Source of the DNA: Clostridiales bacterium
Lineage (GTDB): Bacteria; Bacillota; Clostridia; Lachnospirales; Lachnospiraceae
Direction of reading: 5' to 3'
Length of the DNA: 46,890 nucleotides
Assembly: GCA_012520815.1 (NCBI GenBank)
Contig: JAAYNM010000073.1
Span: 1 to 46,890 of the forward strand
A program made the position numbers and the translations under genes. Shown in pieces: positions 1-8,815 of this stretch (position 1 is the stretch's first letter; every line of letters begins with the position of its first letter). The notes below the pieces were generated by a model, which saw nothing but the letters and a program-made list of their open reading frames with translations, ran no database searches and was not told the origin of the DNA.

Positions 1-342
1 CATGACGGTTCTATGAGCACTGGACATGCCAACAGCCCCAAGGATATGTTAGCCCGTCTAGAAACTATGGTCCTTATGGGTATGGATATGCCACTTATGG
101 CTATTCGGAGCCAGATTTTTTCTGCCATAGATATTATTGTCCATCTGGGGCGGCTAAGTGATAAATCTCGTAAAGTTTTAGAAATATCACAGCTTTCCGC
201 ATTAGTGGATAACAAAATTACACTAGAACCTCTATTTTCCTACTCATTAAACACCGGCTTGCTAGAACCCACAAATACATCTTTAATACGCACCCACAAA
301 TTGTCATTATCTGGATTAGAAGGAGACTTTAATGGACTATAA
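1..342 (+). CDS. cpaF: CpaF/TadA-type pilus assembly ATPase, 3' part only
   Basis: This is the C-terminal part of the secretion ATPase that powers Tad/Flp pilus assembly at the inner face of the membrane. The open frame enters from the window edge in frame 1 and reads HDGSMSTGHANSP, the conserved stretch of CpaF/TadA hexameric ATPases. It is followed by a LARLETM..MG.DMP segment and the usual C-terminal region (AIDIIVHLGRLSD). The Walker A part lies outside the window. The stop overlaps the start of tadB by 11 bases, so translation is probably coupled. The last 35 or so residues after 'RKVLEIS' are poorly conserved. Identity is clear from the motif; the exact family branch (CpaF or TadA) is the same gene under two names. 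Confidence 0.93.
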   Translation, partial: HDGSMSTGHANSPKDMLARLETMVLMGMDMPLMAIRSQIFSAIDIIVHLGRLSDKSRKVLEISQLSALVDNKITLEPLFSYSLNTGLLEPTNTSLIRTHKLSLSGLEGDFNGL

Positions 343-1069
343 GAACTACAAACTTAATGTTTTCCAATACATTTTATATGGTTCTATTTTTCTATTTTTA
401 TTAGCTACTTATTCAAGGTTATTTTATGATTCATTTATCCCAGTGCTTTTATTCATCCCCTGTATATACCCGTACTTTAACTTTGTTTCAAGGAGCCTAT
501 GTTCTAAGAGACAACGTTCCTTGATCTTACAGTTTAAGGATATGATTACATCAATTAGTGCCTCATTAAATACTGGCTACTCCCTTGAAAACGCATTAGT
601 TGAGTCCCTAAATGAGATGTCTATTCTATATGGTGAAAATTCTCTCATATGTATGGAGTTGGAATTAATAAAAAGGAAGTTACTTTTAAATGTCCCTGTT
701 GGAGATTTATTCGGTGATTTAGCAATACGCTCCGGCATGGATGAAATAAGTGTATTTAGCGAAATAATAAATATATCAAAAAAAAGTGGTGGCGATATGA
801 TATCCATTATCCGTACCTCTGCTTTCTCCATAAGTTCAAAAATATCCCTAGAGGATGAGATACATACCTCAATTGCTGCGAAAAAATTTGAATTATATAT
901 AATGGCATTTTTACCTGTGTTTATAATGTTCTATGTTAATTTAACTCAACCGGGGTTTTATGAATCTATGTATCACAATATTATCGGAATAATCATTATG
1001 TCCATATGCCTAGCTATATACTTTTCAGCTCTAGTACTTGCAAATAAAATTTTACGAATCGAGGTGTAA
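332..1069 (+). CDS. tadB: TadB-like inner-membrane platform protein (T2SSF domain)
   Basis: A 245-residue membrane protein of the type II secretion F family, forming with TadC the inner-membrane platform of the Tad pilus. Two hydrophobic segments lie near residues 10-55 and two near 185-240. Between them is a cytoplasmic domain with the typical pattern of a small amphipathic helix bundle (LNTGYSLENAL, then SGGDM..IIR). A good ribosome site (GAAGGAG) precedes the ATG at 332, which overlaps the end of cpaF. The short gap to the next start at 1071 indicates one operon. Length is normal for Clostridia TadB proteins. Confidence 0.88.
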   Translation: MDYKNYKLNVFQYILYGSIFLFLLATYSRLFYDSFIPVLLFIPCIYPYFNFVSRSLCSKRQRSLILQFKDMITSISASLNTGYSLENALVESLNEMSILYGENSLICMELELIKRKLLLNVPVGDLFGDLAIRSGMDEISVFSEIINISKKSGGDMISIIRTSAFSISSKISLEDEIHTSIAAKKFELYIMAFLPVFIMFYVNLTQPGFYESMYHNIIGIIIMSICLAIYFSALVLANKILRIEV

Positions 1070-1070
1070 A

Positions 1071-1988
1071 ATGAGTTTATATATCTATCTAATATTTTTT
1101 ATTTTTTCATTAGCAATTCTTTTTGGTCCCATTTCCTATAAAAAGGATACTGTATCAAAATTAAACAAAAAAGAACATCCCCTAAAATTTCTATATGGGT
1201 CCGCTTTTCTTTACATTGATATCTATAGAAAGACTTTCTTAAAAGGAAAAAAGAGCAACAAACAAATAAAGCGACAGTCCCGCTTATCTTCTCTCCACGT
1301 AGGTCAAAATCCAGAGGCTTTACTTTACTTTGATTCTGCCAAAAAGATTTCTTTTTCTATATTAATTTTTACATTCGCTATGTTCATTGGGTTAGGATAC
1401 AGCCTATCTTTACCTGAAAACAACGAGGTTACTTTTATCGACCGACCTCCTGGTAACAATGGCTCACTAAGCGAAGATTTAATCGCAAATATAGAAGGTG
1501 AAACTAGTCATGTCACTGTAAATGTGGATAGCAAAGAATACACTTTTGAAGAGGTTTTAAACATCTTTGATGCTGCTCGCGAGTCCATTGAAATTTCACT
1601 GTTAGGTGACAACAACTCCTTCGAGGAAATCTCCTCAAAATTGAATTTAATTAATAATGTAGATGACATAAAAACAAACTGGTCATTTGAAGATTCACAA
1701 TACTTTAATTACGACGGAAGTATTAGATATAACAATATCCCCTTAGAAGGGGTCAGGACAATTGTCTATGGCACTCTTTCCTTTGCTGATTATTCAGCGG
1801 AAATTACCATTCCGATTTTTATTTTACCCTATGAATCCGAAGATTTATCCTTTAATCAGGAATTGCAATCTGCCATTGACACAAATAATGATAGTCACGA
1901 GCCCACAGTCCATCTTCCAACAAGTATCAACGGCTATAGTGTTTCCTTTTTCAAACCGCAAAATGACCTATCTCCATATTTTTTCTAA
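1071..1988 (+). CDS. tadC: TadC-like platform protein, N-terminal part (frame interrupted)
   Basis: This reads as the first two thirds of a TadC-type protein. It has an N-terminal membrane segment (residues about 1-18), a second one near 95-115, then a long extracytoplasmic region of about 190 residues. I chose the ATG at 1071 because it follows the tadB stop directly and opens with a membrane helix. The frame ends at TAA 1986-1988, exactly where a third membrane helix should begin. The missing helix and the T2SSF domain continue in the -1 frame. The interruption sits on a T_TTT_TTC heptamer (1979-1985), so this is either a single-base deletion in a T run or a -1 ribosomal frameshift site. 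Confidence 0.75.
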   Translation: MSLYIYLIFFIFSLAILFGPISYKKDTVSKLNKKEHPLKFLYGSAFLYIDIYRKTFLKGKKSNKQIKRQSRLSSLHVGQNPEALLYFDSAKKISFSILIFTFAMFIGLGYSLSLPENNEVTFIDRPPGNNGSLSEDLIANIEGETSHVTVNVDSKEYTFEEVLNIFDAARESIEISLLGDNNSFEEISSKLNLINNVDDIKTNWSFEDSQYFNYDGSIRYNNIPLEGVRTIVYGTLSFADYSAEITIPIFILPYESEDLSFNQELQSAIDTNNDSHEPTVHLPTSINGYSVSFFKPQNDLSPYFF

Positions 1989-2521
1989 TCGGGGTGATAT
2001 GTGCGATTCTATTTCCATTACTCTTAAAAAGTGATGAGAACAAACTACTAAAGATTAGAAATTCCCAGTTAATGGCCGATTACGCCGAAATAGTTTCCAA
2101 GTTAACACTATTATTTAATGCCGGCCTAACCATACAGAGTTCGTTAAACAGAATTCAACATGACTTTTTGGCTTCCAATTCAAGAGAATATCACTATGCT
2201 TACGATGAAATCAAATTAACTCTAGAATTAATTTCAAATGGTCACTCTGAATCCGTAGCCTATGGAGATTTTGGAAAGCGAATCGGACTATCACCCTACA
2301 TAAAACTAGGTGCTCTTCTAGAACAAAACCTCAAGAAGGGTTCCTCCGAACTAAAATATTTACTCTCCCAAGAAGTCCTTCAAGCAAGTGAGCAACGCCG
2401 ACGTTCCCTCACTGAATCTGGTGAAAAAGCAAATACTAAGTTGTTATTACCAATGATGCTTATTTTTATGATGATTCTTATGGTTATAATGATTCCTGCG
2501 TTTCTAAACATGAATATCTAA
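1989..2521 (+). CDS. tadC: TadC-like protein, C-terminal T2SSF part (in -1 frame)
   Basis: This is the continuation of the preceding TadC reading frame. It starts with a membrane helix (FFLIGVICAILFPLLLK when read through from the slip site), followed by a T2SSF-like cytoplasmic domain (LTLLFNAGLTIQSSLNRI, then GSSELKYLL) and a final hydrophobic helix with many methionines near the end. The only in-frame initiator near the start is GTG at 1994, which lies inside the helix and has no convincing ribosome site. Independent translation therefore looks less likely than read-through from 1071. The domain itself is intact, so function could survive if frameshifting occurs. Confidence 0.7.
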
Positions 2522-2702
2522 ATATAGCCATCTACCATTTAAGATTTACTATTATACTTAGCTATTAACCCTAACTATTAACCCTTAATTGATTGTTAAA
2601 CTTGACTATTAAACGCAAAACTACCATCAACTATTGTCATTAACCTTTACAAAATATTTAATTTTCAAGGTTGTACAATCACCACTCACATGAGGATATT
2701 AT
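2522..2702. other. Non-coding spacer upstream of the pilin gene
   Basis: This 181-base AT-rich gap between tadC and the interrupted pilin gene holds loosely repeated CTATTAAMCC-type stretches at 2562, 2575 and 2606. No open frame or clear hairpin terminator was seen. It probably holds the leader or promoter of the pilin gene. The ATG at 2703 is preceded by a modest GAGGATAT ribosome site. Confidence 0.35.
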
Positions 2703-2879
2703 ATGATTACCAAAAAAATAAATAACCACCTTATAAAATATCAATTCTACATCCGCTCAGCAAAAGCTCGATTTTTATCAGCTTTACGGAATTTTTATCA
2801 CTATAAATTACCCGCCATAGGCTCAATCGAAATGATTCTTATACTACTTGAGAAGTACTTTATCTCTTATTCATTATAG
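2703..2879 (+). pseudogene. Flp-like pilin, 5' half, cut by element insertion
   Basis: The frame encodes 49 native residues of a small Flp/type IVb-like prepilin: a basic leader, then AIGSIEMILILL, matching the conserved Gly...Glu at the prepilin cleavage site and the start of the hydrophobic helix. After Leu49 (CTT, 2847-2849) the frame runs into element DNA and ends nine residues later at TAG 2877-2879. The other half is at 24043-24141 in matching phase. Joining them at the shared TACTTG gives an 80-residue pilin. The gene sits between tadC and the TadE-like genes, where flp genes of Clostridia often lie. I infer that it encoded the major pilin of this locus. Confidence 0.85.
2845..2857. 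other. Left attachment site (attL core)
   Basis: The hexamer TACTTG belongs to the pilin gene on its left side and continues into the element as AGAAGTA. Together they form the dyad TACTT-GAG-AAGTA. This dyad would also be present at the joint of a circular form, consistent with a recombinase core site. The assignment is inferred from the restored reading frame. Confidence 0.75.
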
Positions 2880-2968
2880 AATCTGTAGAAAGAATATATC
2901 TATATGTCTGTATCATATCCATCCTATCAATCAATATATCAGTATCAATAAGAAGGGGGGTCTTTAAT

Positions 2969-3286
2969 ATGTTTACCTATAAAGAGTTACATCTCATTGA
3001 TAAAGGTTATTTCAAGGTACTTAGGTATCCTGTAGAGGATAACTTCATTGAGATTCAAAGTAAAAATACAAAGGATTCATGGATTATTCAAAAGAGGAAT
3101 CCTGCTTATTCAGAATATCCTATTATCCTGTATCATAAACATCCAGGTCAGAAATATTATCATAGGCATTGGCAATGTTACAACGTATCACAATGCATCA
3201 GATCCATTAAATCCCATGATGAATATTCCCTTTTGAGGAAGTGGAATGAACGTTTTATTAGACGTCCTAAATATAAGTGTGTGTAG
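2969..3286 (+). CDS. Small uncharacterized protein at the left end of the element
   Basis: A 105-residue protein that I do not recognise. It is rich in Tyr, His, Lys and Arg and contains an aromatic/histidine cluster (YHKHPGQKYYHRHWQCY, about residues 55-71). There is no signal peptide or membrane segment. A strong ribosome site (AAGAAGGGGGG) precedes the ATG. It lies about 120 bases inside the left attachment site and faces ParR convergently, with no partner gene on its strand. The placement next to an element end would suit a directionality or control factor, but no domain supports that. It could equally be a cargo gene. Confidence 0.6.
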   Translation: MFTYKELHLIDKGYFKVLRYPVEDNFIEIQSKNTKDSWIIQKRNPAYSEYPIILYHKHPGQKYYHRHWQCYNVSQCIRSIKSHDEYSLLRKWNERFIRRPKYKCV

Positions 3287-3323
3287 GACTCTTGTTTCTT
3301 AAATTCATGTTTTTGCTCCTTTA

Positions 3324-3677
3324 TTAAAATGATAGTATATCAGCCATTACATCGCTGATATTTTCATCTGTAGTTGGTTCTGGGGTATCCCATGTTTCGG
3401 GACCGGAGGAAACACAAGAAGAAGGATTAGCCTCTGTAGTTCCCGAAGCAATGGTGATGTTACCGCCAAGTCTAGCTACGATTTTGTCTGCTAGTTCATC
3501 AAGTGGCAGTTCGTTTGATGAATGGTTGTTATGACGCTCTGCAAGTTCATACAGAGCTGTCACAACCATTTCATTGGCACTGCTAAAGCCGTATTCGGCA
3601 AAGTTAGAAATTGCCTTTATTGCCACCTGATCTTTGTGTGTATCATAGAATCTGATGGTTTTGGCAAAGGATTTCAT
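3324..3677 (-). CDS. ParR-like DNA-binding partition adaptor
   Basis: A 117-residue protein encoded immediately after the ParM-like gene (stop and start share one base, TAATG). The N-terminal half (KTIRFYDTHKDQVAIKAI, then SSANEMVVTALYELA) has the strand-helix-helix look of ribbon-helix-helix proteins. The C-terminal half is acidic and low in complexity, as in ParR proteins, whose C-terminus contacts ParM. In type II plasmid partition, ParR binds centromere iterons and links DNA to ParM filaments. The family call rests on gene order and on the N-terminal pattern. A repressor role for its own operon is also likely. Confidence 0.65.
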   Translation of the reverse strand: MKSFAKTIRFYDTHKDQVAIKAISNFAEYGFSSANEMVVTALYELAERHNNHSSNELPLDELADKIVARLGGNITIASGTTEANPSSCVSSGPETWDTPEPTTDENISDVMADILSF

Positions 3678-4594
3678 TACTTTAATCCTCCGTTTCGTAT
3701 CTGGTAACGAATAAGGTCCTCATAGCCTTTCGCGTTAATGTGTACATCATCAATTACAGTAGCCTTTGGATACTTCTCAGCATCAAGGAAGTTCTTAATG
3801 ATTGTGGAACCTCCACCGATAAAGATAAGCTGAGTTGTATCAAGGTTGAACTGTAAAGCACGAAGCTGTCCCATAATGTCTTCCACGTAGGTTTTAAGGT
3901 CGTTCTGAATGACTGTAAGATACTTAGGTGGAAGATCAACGCTTGAACCGGTAATCATTACATCCTTAAGTAAGATTTCATCTGCTTCACCGTTAAACTG
4001 CTCTCTTAGGTGTTCATTGATTTTGTGCATACATGTAATGGTTCCAAGAGAAAGGCTCTTGCAGTTACCAGCATCAGCTTTTCTCTCACGGATAGGCATG
4101 ATATCAATCGTCCAACTTCCAATGTCGATAACAACAGCAAGTCTGCTGAATTTGTTGATATAGTTCACGATTCCGGCATAGCCCTGTGGATATACATTTA
4201 CACTTAAAAGGTTGATGCTATAGGTTACATCTTCATACTTGAAAACAAGTCTGCGATTGCGCTTGTAGTAATCAAGCATAGGTTCTTTTTCGGCTCCCAT
4301 ACGTGTAAGTGGCACACCTACACCAAGATGGATGTCAGCCTGAGTCATGCCCTGCATTTTAAGTTCTTCTGCGATAGCAGCTTCGGTAAGAACAAGCATA
4401 TCCTCGTTATTCATTTTAGATTCCTGAATGGTAATCTTAGGATTGCCAACTGAATAGAATCCCTCATTTGTCTCAACCACCATGCTTGAAATAGGTGGCT
4501 TTGTGGAATGCTTAATCACTCCACTAGAAAATACTTTGTGCGATGTCTTTGTGTTACCAAATCCAACGTCTACTCCAATAATTAATTCACTCAT
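3677..4594 (-). CDS. parM: ParM/StbA-like actin-family partition ATPase
   Basis: A 305-residue actin-like ATPase. The phosphate-1 loop is IGVDVGFGNTK (about 5-15), the phosphate-2 loop VVIDIGSWTID (about 153-163), and the adenosine motif FIGGGSTIIKN (about 258-268). These three motifs in this order define the ParM/StbA/Alp branch of actin-fold proteins, which polymerise to push replicon copies apart. It lies 19 bases after the TnpC-like gene, so it is read with the recombinase operon. An actin-type partition gene in a chromosomally integrated element implies a circular, possibly replicating, extrachromosomal phase. A cytoskeletal role unrelated to segregation cannot be excluded. Confidence 0.85.
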   Translation of the reverse strand: MSELIIGVDVGFGNTKTSHKVFSSGVIKHSTKPPISSMVVETNEGFYSVGNPKITIQESKMNNEDMLVLTEAAIAEELKMQGMTQADIHLGVGVPLTRMGAEKEPMLDYYKRNRRLVFKYEDVTYSINLLSVNVYPQGYAGIVNYINKFSRLAVVIDIGSWTIDIMPIRERKADAGNCKSLSLGTITCMHKINEHLREQFNGEADEILLKDVMITGSSVDLPPKYLTVIQNDLKTYVEDIMGQLRALQFNLDTTQLIFIGGGSTIIKNFLDAEKYPKATVIDDVHINAKGYEDLIRYQIRNGGLK

Positions 4595-4612
4595 GTTTAA
4601 TTCCTCTCTTTC

Positions 4613-4990
4613 TTATAAATTGTTAACTAGGTCAAATTCTGAAGAGCTTTTCTTTTTAAGCTCAGCAGTTAATGTTTCAATGTTCTTTTCTAAAGAAATA
4701 ATCTTTAGCTTTAGTAACTCGTTTTCTCGTCTTGTAGCTTTTAGAAGAGACTCTTCTTTTCTGTTAATAAAGACTTTCCCAATTTGTAGGGAGATAGCAT
4801 TTGTAAGTGCTTCGTGAACATCTTTATTTTTATAGAAGTAGTCTCTAGAAAAGCCAGTGCGTCTTACAAGTTCTGCGACAGTGACTTTTTCGCCATCCTC
4901 AACCATTTCTGAAATTGTGGTAAGGGAAAGGTTTAGCATAGCTTCAGATCTGTCGTGATTGCTTTTTACCATGTTTGTGTAGTTTGCCAT
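4613..4990 (-). CDS. tnpC: TnpC-like transposition accessory protein (DUF6262 type)
   Basis: This small basic protein has an N-terminal helix-turn-helix-like part (VTVAELVRRTGFSRDYFYKN) and a C-terminal coiled coil (LLKATRRENELLKLKIISLE). That is the layout of TnpC from Tn554-type transposons. The frame is open from TTG 4999, but I chose ATG 4990: AAAGGAGG lies nine bases upstream of it, and it overlaps the recombinase stop as TAATG. This gives 125 residues, the same length I recall for Tn554 TnpC. In Tn554, TnpC is not essential but affects frequency and orientation of transposition. It is co-transcribed with the recombinases and parM. Confidence 0.78.
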   Translation of the reverse strand: MANYTNMVKSNHDRSEAMLNLSLTTISEMVEDGEKVTVAELVRRTGFSRDYFYKNKDVHEALTNAISLQIGKVFINRKEESLLKATRRENELLKLKIISLEKNIETLTAELKKKSSSEFDLVNNL

Positions 4991-6879
4991 TAGTTCCAAC
5001 CTCCTTTGTATTTATTAATGGTTTTGTCCTTTTCTTCTCTAAGTTTTTTAGTGCCTTCAGCAAGGACTTTACTTGTCATTCTGCGGTAGTGCTTAACAGA
5101 TGAAGTATTGGCATGTCCAAGTAATTTGGCGATAATAGAATCATCAAGTCCCATATCACAAAGTCTTTTTCCATAAGTCTTTCTGAAAAGATGAGTACTT
5201 ACAGTAAAGAGTTCTCCGTGGTCATCACGTAAGTCGTTTTCAATAATCATGCACTGCATTCGGTAATACATCGTCCCATAGGTCATAGGGTTATCTGGAT
5301 TATTGTCGTCAACAAAGATATAATCTCGTGGACCGTAATGTGATGTTGTGTATGCAATGGCACTTTCAATTAAATTTTTAATATCATCGTTTATAGGCTT
5401 TCGATAACTTCTGTTAACTTTGGCCTGATGAATGGTGATGTATAAGTGCCCGTTTTCATCTTCTCTAATACAATCCGTTCTTAAGGTAAGTGTCTCAGAG
5501 ATTCTGCAACCTAAGATTTCATGAAGAATCATTAATCGTCCGGTCTGAGGATCTAGAGTTTTAAATCCACTATTTAAAGTTTCAAGCTCGCTATCCGTAT
5601 AAAAGCGAAAGACTGGAATATTGTTCTTTGGAATATCTTCAGGGAAGAATAATTTCGTAAGAGAATATTCATCTATTACAAGACCTATGGTGGCTAATAT
5701 ATTCTTTAGAGATATAAGCTCTGAGCGATAGTTCTTGCGTCTAGTATCTTCCGTATTTAGGTAAATCAAGTAAGATTCAATTACCTCTCGATCAATTTCG
5801 GCAAAGGATTCTATTTGTGGGTAATCCCTTGCAAGATATTCGGTGAAAACATTAATTACATGTACATCATTTACTGCTGTTCTTGCAGAAACTTCCTTGA
5901 GACGAAAGAGAATGGCTTTCTTTGTTTCAGCTTTCATTTTGTCTTGAAGGATGTTCTCAAAATTGATGCTGGCAATTGTGTTAACCGGAGGAAGCCTGAC
6001 GGGAAAATCAAGCCTATCCAATATCCATATATCATCCTCAAAATGGAATAATCCGTCATCATAGGTAAAGTAAGAAAGGATGGTCTTTAGGTACTTGAAA
6101 AACGGATGTATCTTTGTTTCTGGATGTAACTTGTTTCTCTTATTACTGGTAATGGTTAAAGGTATCTGATGCTTCATAGCCCAAATTTTATATTGTCTAA
6201 TACAGCTATCTTTGTCTAAGTCATATAAAGACTTGATGGATGGATAGGTATCGCATAAAAAGTCAGCTATGTGGCCAAAGCATCGTCTTTCATTGGTCAT
6301 ACTGGTAAAAGATAATTCCTTTCCCCTTGCAGTAATGAATTCTCGAAATTCTTCTATTAAGGAGGACGGCAATACATTTAAGTTGAAGAAGTACTCCGGA
6401 TGATAATGTGCGGAGGATTGCTTCTTCTTTGGAACGTCTTTGTAGCAGTCAAGGTCTCTATAGAAGATGAAATTATCCTTAGGTAAGCAATAAAAATGTG
6501 CTTGGCTTATGTAACGAATAGCAGGATGCAAGACAAAACCATCTATCTGCTTTCTTCTAGGATTAATATTTTTGTCATGGAGAAAACCAATCATTCTTGC
6601 TGTAGCTGATTCAACATCAAGGTCTAACATAGATTCAAGATCCGGATAACAGTTGGATATGAATTCAGCAAAGAGCATGTAGCTTCTACGGTCTATGTAA
6701 AGACTTAAAAAGGTCAGAGTGTTCCCTCGCTCTAAGATAAAAGGAGCTAACTGCTCTTGGAGAGAAAGCGTTGGAAGTAGGCTTAAATCAAAGCCATACT
6801 CCGGTTTGTAGTAGTCGGATTTTAAGTTTTTTTCCGTTAGGTGCTTATAGCTGTTAAATTCTTTAAATTTTAGTTCCAT
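4990..6879 (-). CDS. tnpB: Tyrosine recombinase, TnpB-like (629 aa)
   Basis: A large tyrosine recombinase of Tn554 TnpB size. The C-terminal catalytic domain shows the first Arg in EILGCRISETL (near residue 457), the HLFRK box (near 563), LGHANTSSVKHY with the second His and the nucleophile Tyr (near 595), and a basic tail. The N-terminal 300 residues contain two similar segments beginning with YxPEYxFxLxxLP (near 24 and 160), so the DNA-binding part may be internally duplicated. The start overlaps the preceding recombinase by 10 bases and has a GGAGGG ribosome site. It acts with its neighbours at the TACTTG core by inference. Confidence 0.85.
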   Translation of the reverse strand: MELKFKEFNSYKHLTEKNLKSDYYKPEYGFDLSLLPTLSLQEQLAPFILERGNTLTFLSLYIDRRSYMLFAEFISNCYPDLESMLDLDVESATARMIGFLHDKNINPRRKQIDGFVLHPAIRYISQAHFYCLPKDNFIFYRDLDCYKDVPKKKQSSAHYHPEYFFNLNVLPSSLIEEFREFITARGKELSFTSMTNERRCFGHIADFLCDTYPSIKSLYDLDKDSCIRQYKIWAMKHQIPLTITSNKRNKLHPETKIHPFFKYLKTILSYFTYDDGLFHFEDDIWILDRLDFPVRLPPVNTIASINFENILQDKMKAETKKAILFRLKEVSARTAVNDVHVINVFTEYLARDYPQIESFAEIDREVIESYLIYLNTEDTRRKNYRSELISLKNILATIGLVIDEYSLTKLFFPEDIPKNNIPVFRFYTDSELETLNSGFKTLDPQTGRLMILHEILGCRISETLTLRTDCIREDENGHLYITIHQAKVNRSYRKPINDDIKNLIESAIAYTTSHYGPRDYIFVDDNNPDNPMTYGTMYYRMQCMIIENDLRDDHGELFTVSTHLFRKTYGKRLCDMGLDDSIIAKLLGHANTSSVKHYRRMTSKVLAEGTKKLREEKDKTINKYKGGWN

Positions 6880-8786
6880 TGAATGCCCTCCTTATTTTTT
6901 GTAGCGAAGTATTCTTCGTTTAATTTGTCTATTTTATTTGGTAGATGGTCAATGTAGTGCTTGGTCATGTCTTCACTAGAGTGTCCTAAGTATTCTCTGA
7001 TGCACTGAATATTGGCGCCATCGTTGTAAAGCTCTGTGGCAAGTGTGTGTCTGTAGCCATGGGGTTTGAACTTATAGGTTTCAGATATTCCATACTTGTC
7101 AAAGAGAATATTCATCTGCTGTCTAAAGGTTCCGGAGCGGTAAGGCCCAGTGGTATGTGGAGCCTTAAAAACATATTCATCTGGAGCAATATTGTTTCGA
7201 TTGATGTATTCTGTCATCAGGTCGTAAAGCTCTGTTGGTATAGGGATTCGCTTTTCTCTTTTGGCTTTGTTCTGATAGATTAAAAACCAAGCAGTTGAGC
7301 CATCAAAGAGGTAAGCATTTCCTTTTATTGTGCAGACTTCATTGACTCGAATACCTAAACACCAAAGATTTAAAAACATTAATCGAAGCTCCTCAGGGAA
7401 GTATCCCAGTACCTCGAAAACCTTTCTTTGATCTTCCTTTGAAACGGAAATGTCGTTGTGTTTGTAAACCTCAAATCCTCTGTATTTTTCAAAGTGAAAT
7501 CTAAGAGGCTGTATACATTCTTTTGCTTCTAAGTAGTAAATGAATTTAGAAATCTCACCTAGGTGCGAATTTATAGTTGCAACACGGACATCTTTTCTTT
7601 GCAAGTAATTGATGTAGTTTTCAAGGTCTGCCTTTGTAAGCTTAGTAAGGTAAATGCCATTTTCATCGAAGTAGAAAAGCATTCGCTTTACATTGTTGTA
7701 AATCATGTAAATAGATGTAATTGAAAGTCTCTGAGAAAGACCAAGTAGGTATTTCATGTAGTCTTTCAGTAAATCAAGGTTTTCTGTTATTTCAACATCA
7801 TCAAAGTAGAATGCTTCACGTGGATTTGAAGGATTTACTCTTCCTTCTGTAAAGGAAAAACGCTCTAAAAACCAAGCGGATGCATCCCAATCAATTGATG
7901 GCGCATTTAAAAATGTAAACTTTCGTATTCGCTTAAATGCAGCTCTAGAACATGTGGTGCTCTTTATTGGTAATGTATTTAAGTACTCTATAAATCCTTC
8001 TACTTCAGCATTTGTAACCCTTGATATGTCATCAATTTCATGCTCAACGCAGTATTTGTATAAGTACCAAAGCGGAGTAATACGATTTTGAAGAAGCATA
8101 TGTGTAGTTACTTTGTCTCCGTCTTCAAGGTCGTATTTTAGTAATGCAAATACCTGACGCTTTAAAACCTCAGAAACATTGAGCGAAAAATCAAAGAAAA
8201 GCGGTTCCTTTACCTGTGTATATTCAAACTGCTTTGCAATCGCGATGTTTGGATGATATGTAAGGTAAATAAGCTTGTTCTCATAACGAAGTACATGTGG
8301 ATGTAAATCATTCATGGACTGCTCAATGGCATATAGCTTTGCTCTATCGATGATCTTTATATATTCGATTCGCTTTGCTACAAAGGTGTTTGATATGTAG
8401 CGTTCAAACTCTACTCTGTCGACTGCATCAATATCAGCTAAGTCGGTGATGTTTCGTAATGCAAGGAAGAACTCTAGCTTGTTTCGCTTGGCTCTGTCCT
8501 TGATGACTTCTTTTAACTCAGGAAAAGACTTTCCTCTTAAGCGGATTATCATTTCAAGAGCTGATGCAAAGTGAGATTTCTGAGTATCTGTAATTGTTGT
8601 GCAAGTCAAAACCATGTTGTAGAAATCAATTGCAGTATCAAGGTCTACGTCATCTAAGGAAGTTATTCTTCGACTTAGTAAGAAGCCTTCAATTAAATCA
8701 ATACCTGTGGCTTCTTTGTATCCAGTGCGAATGATTTCCTCATGGACGTAGGAATATTCAATTTGAGCTATTTTCAGTGCGCCCAT
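6870..8786 (-). CDS. Tyrosine recombinase, second large TnpB-like protein (638 aa)
   Basis: A second large tyrosine recombinase. Catalytic landmarks are LWCLGIRVNEVC (first Arg, near residue 480), the HGYRHTLATEL box (near 577) and LGHSSEDMTKHYI (His near 600, Tyr near 610). An SAM-like core-binding part precedes them. It is encoded between the 370-residue recombinase and the 629-residue one, with AAGGAG eight bases before its ATG. Three recombinases in a row recall both Tn554 modules and recombinase-in-trio elements; the sizes and the TnpC-like fourth gene favour a Tn554-type relative. The three probably act together on the two strands and ends of the element. Confidence 0.85.
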   Translation of the reverse strand: MGALKIAQIEYSYVHEEIIRTGYKEATGIDLIEGFLLSRRITSLDDVDLDTAIDFYNMVLTCTTITDTQKSHFASALEMIIRLRGKSFPELKEVIKDRAKRNKLEFFLALRNITDLADIDAVDRVEFERYISNTFVAKRIEYIKIIDRAKLYAIEQSMNDLHPHVLRYENKLIYLTYHPNIAIAKQFEYTQVKEPLFFDFSLNVSEVLKRQVFALLKYDLEDGDKVTTHMLLQNRITPLWYLYKYCVEHEIDDISRVTNAEVEGFIEYLNTLPIKSTTCSRAAFKRIRKFTFLNAPSIDWDASAWFLERFSFTEGRVNPSNPREAFYFDDVEITENLDLLKDYMKYLLGLSQRLSITSIYMIYNNVKRMLFYFDENGIYLTKLTKADLENYINYLQRKDVRVATINSHLGEISKFIYYLEAKECIQPLRFHFEKYRGFEVYKHNDISVSKEDQRKVFEVLGYFPEELRLMFLNLWCLGIRVNEVCTIKGNAYLFDGSTAWFLIYQNKAKREKRIPIPTELYDLMTEYINRNNIAPDEYVFKAPHTTGPYRSGTFRQQMNILFDKYGISETYKFKPHGYRHTLATELYNDGANIQCIREYLGHSSEDMTKHYIDHLPNKIDKLNEEYFATKNKEGIQWN

Positions 8787-8815
8787 AAGGCAATCTCCTT
8801 TCGTGTAATGTTTTT

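Noticed and set aside
1762-2034. Alternative plus-strand frame across the tadC break
   Set aside because: It is in the third frame, neither of the two that carry TadC-like sequence, and ends just after the break.
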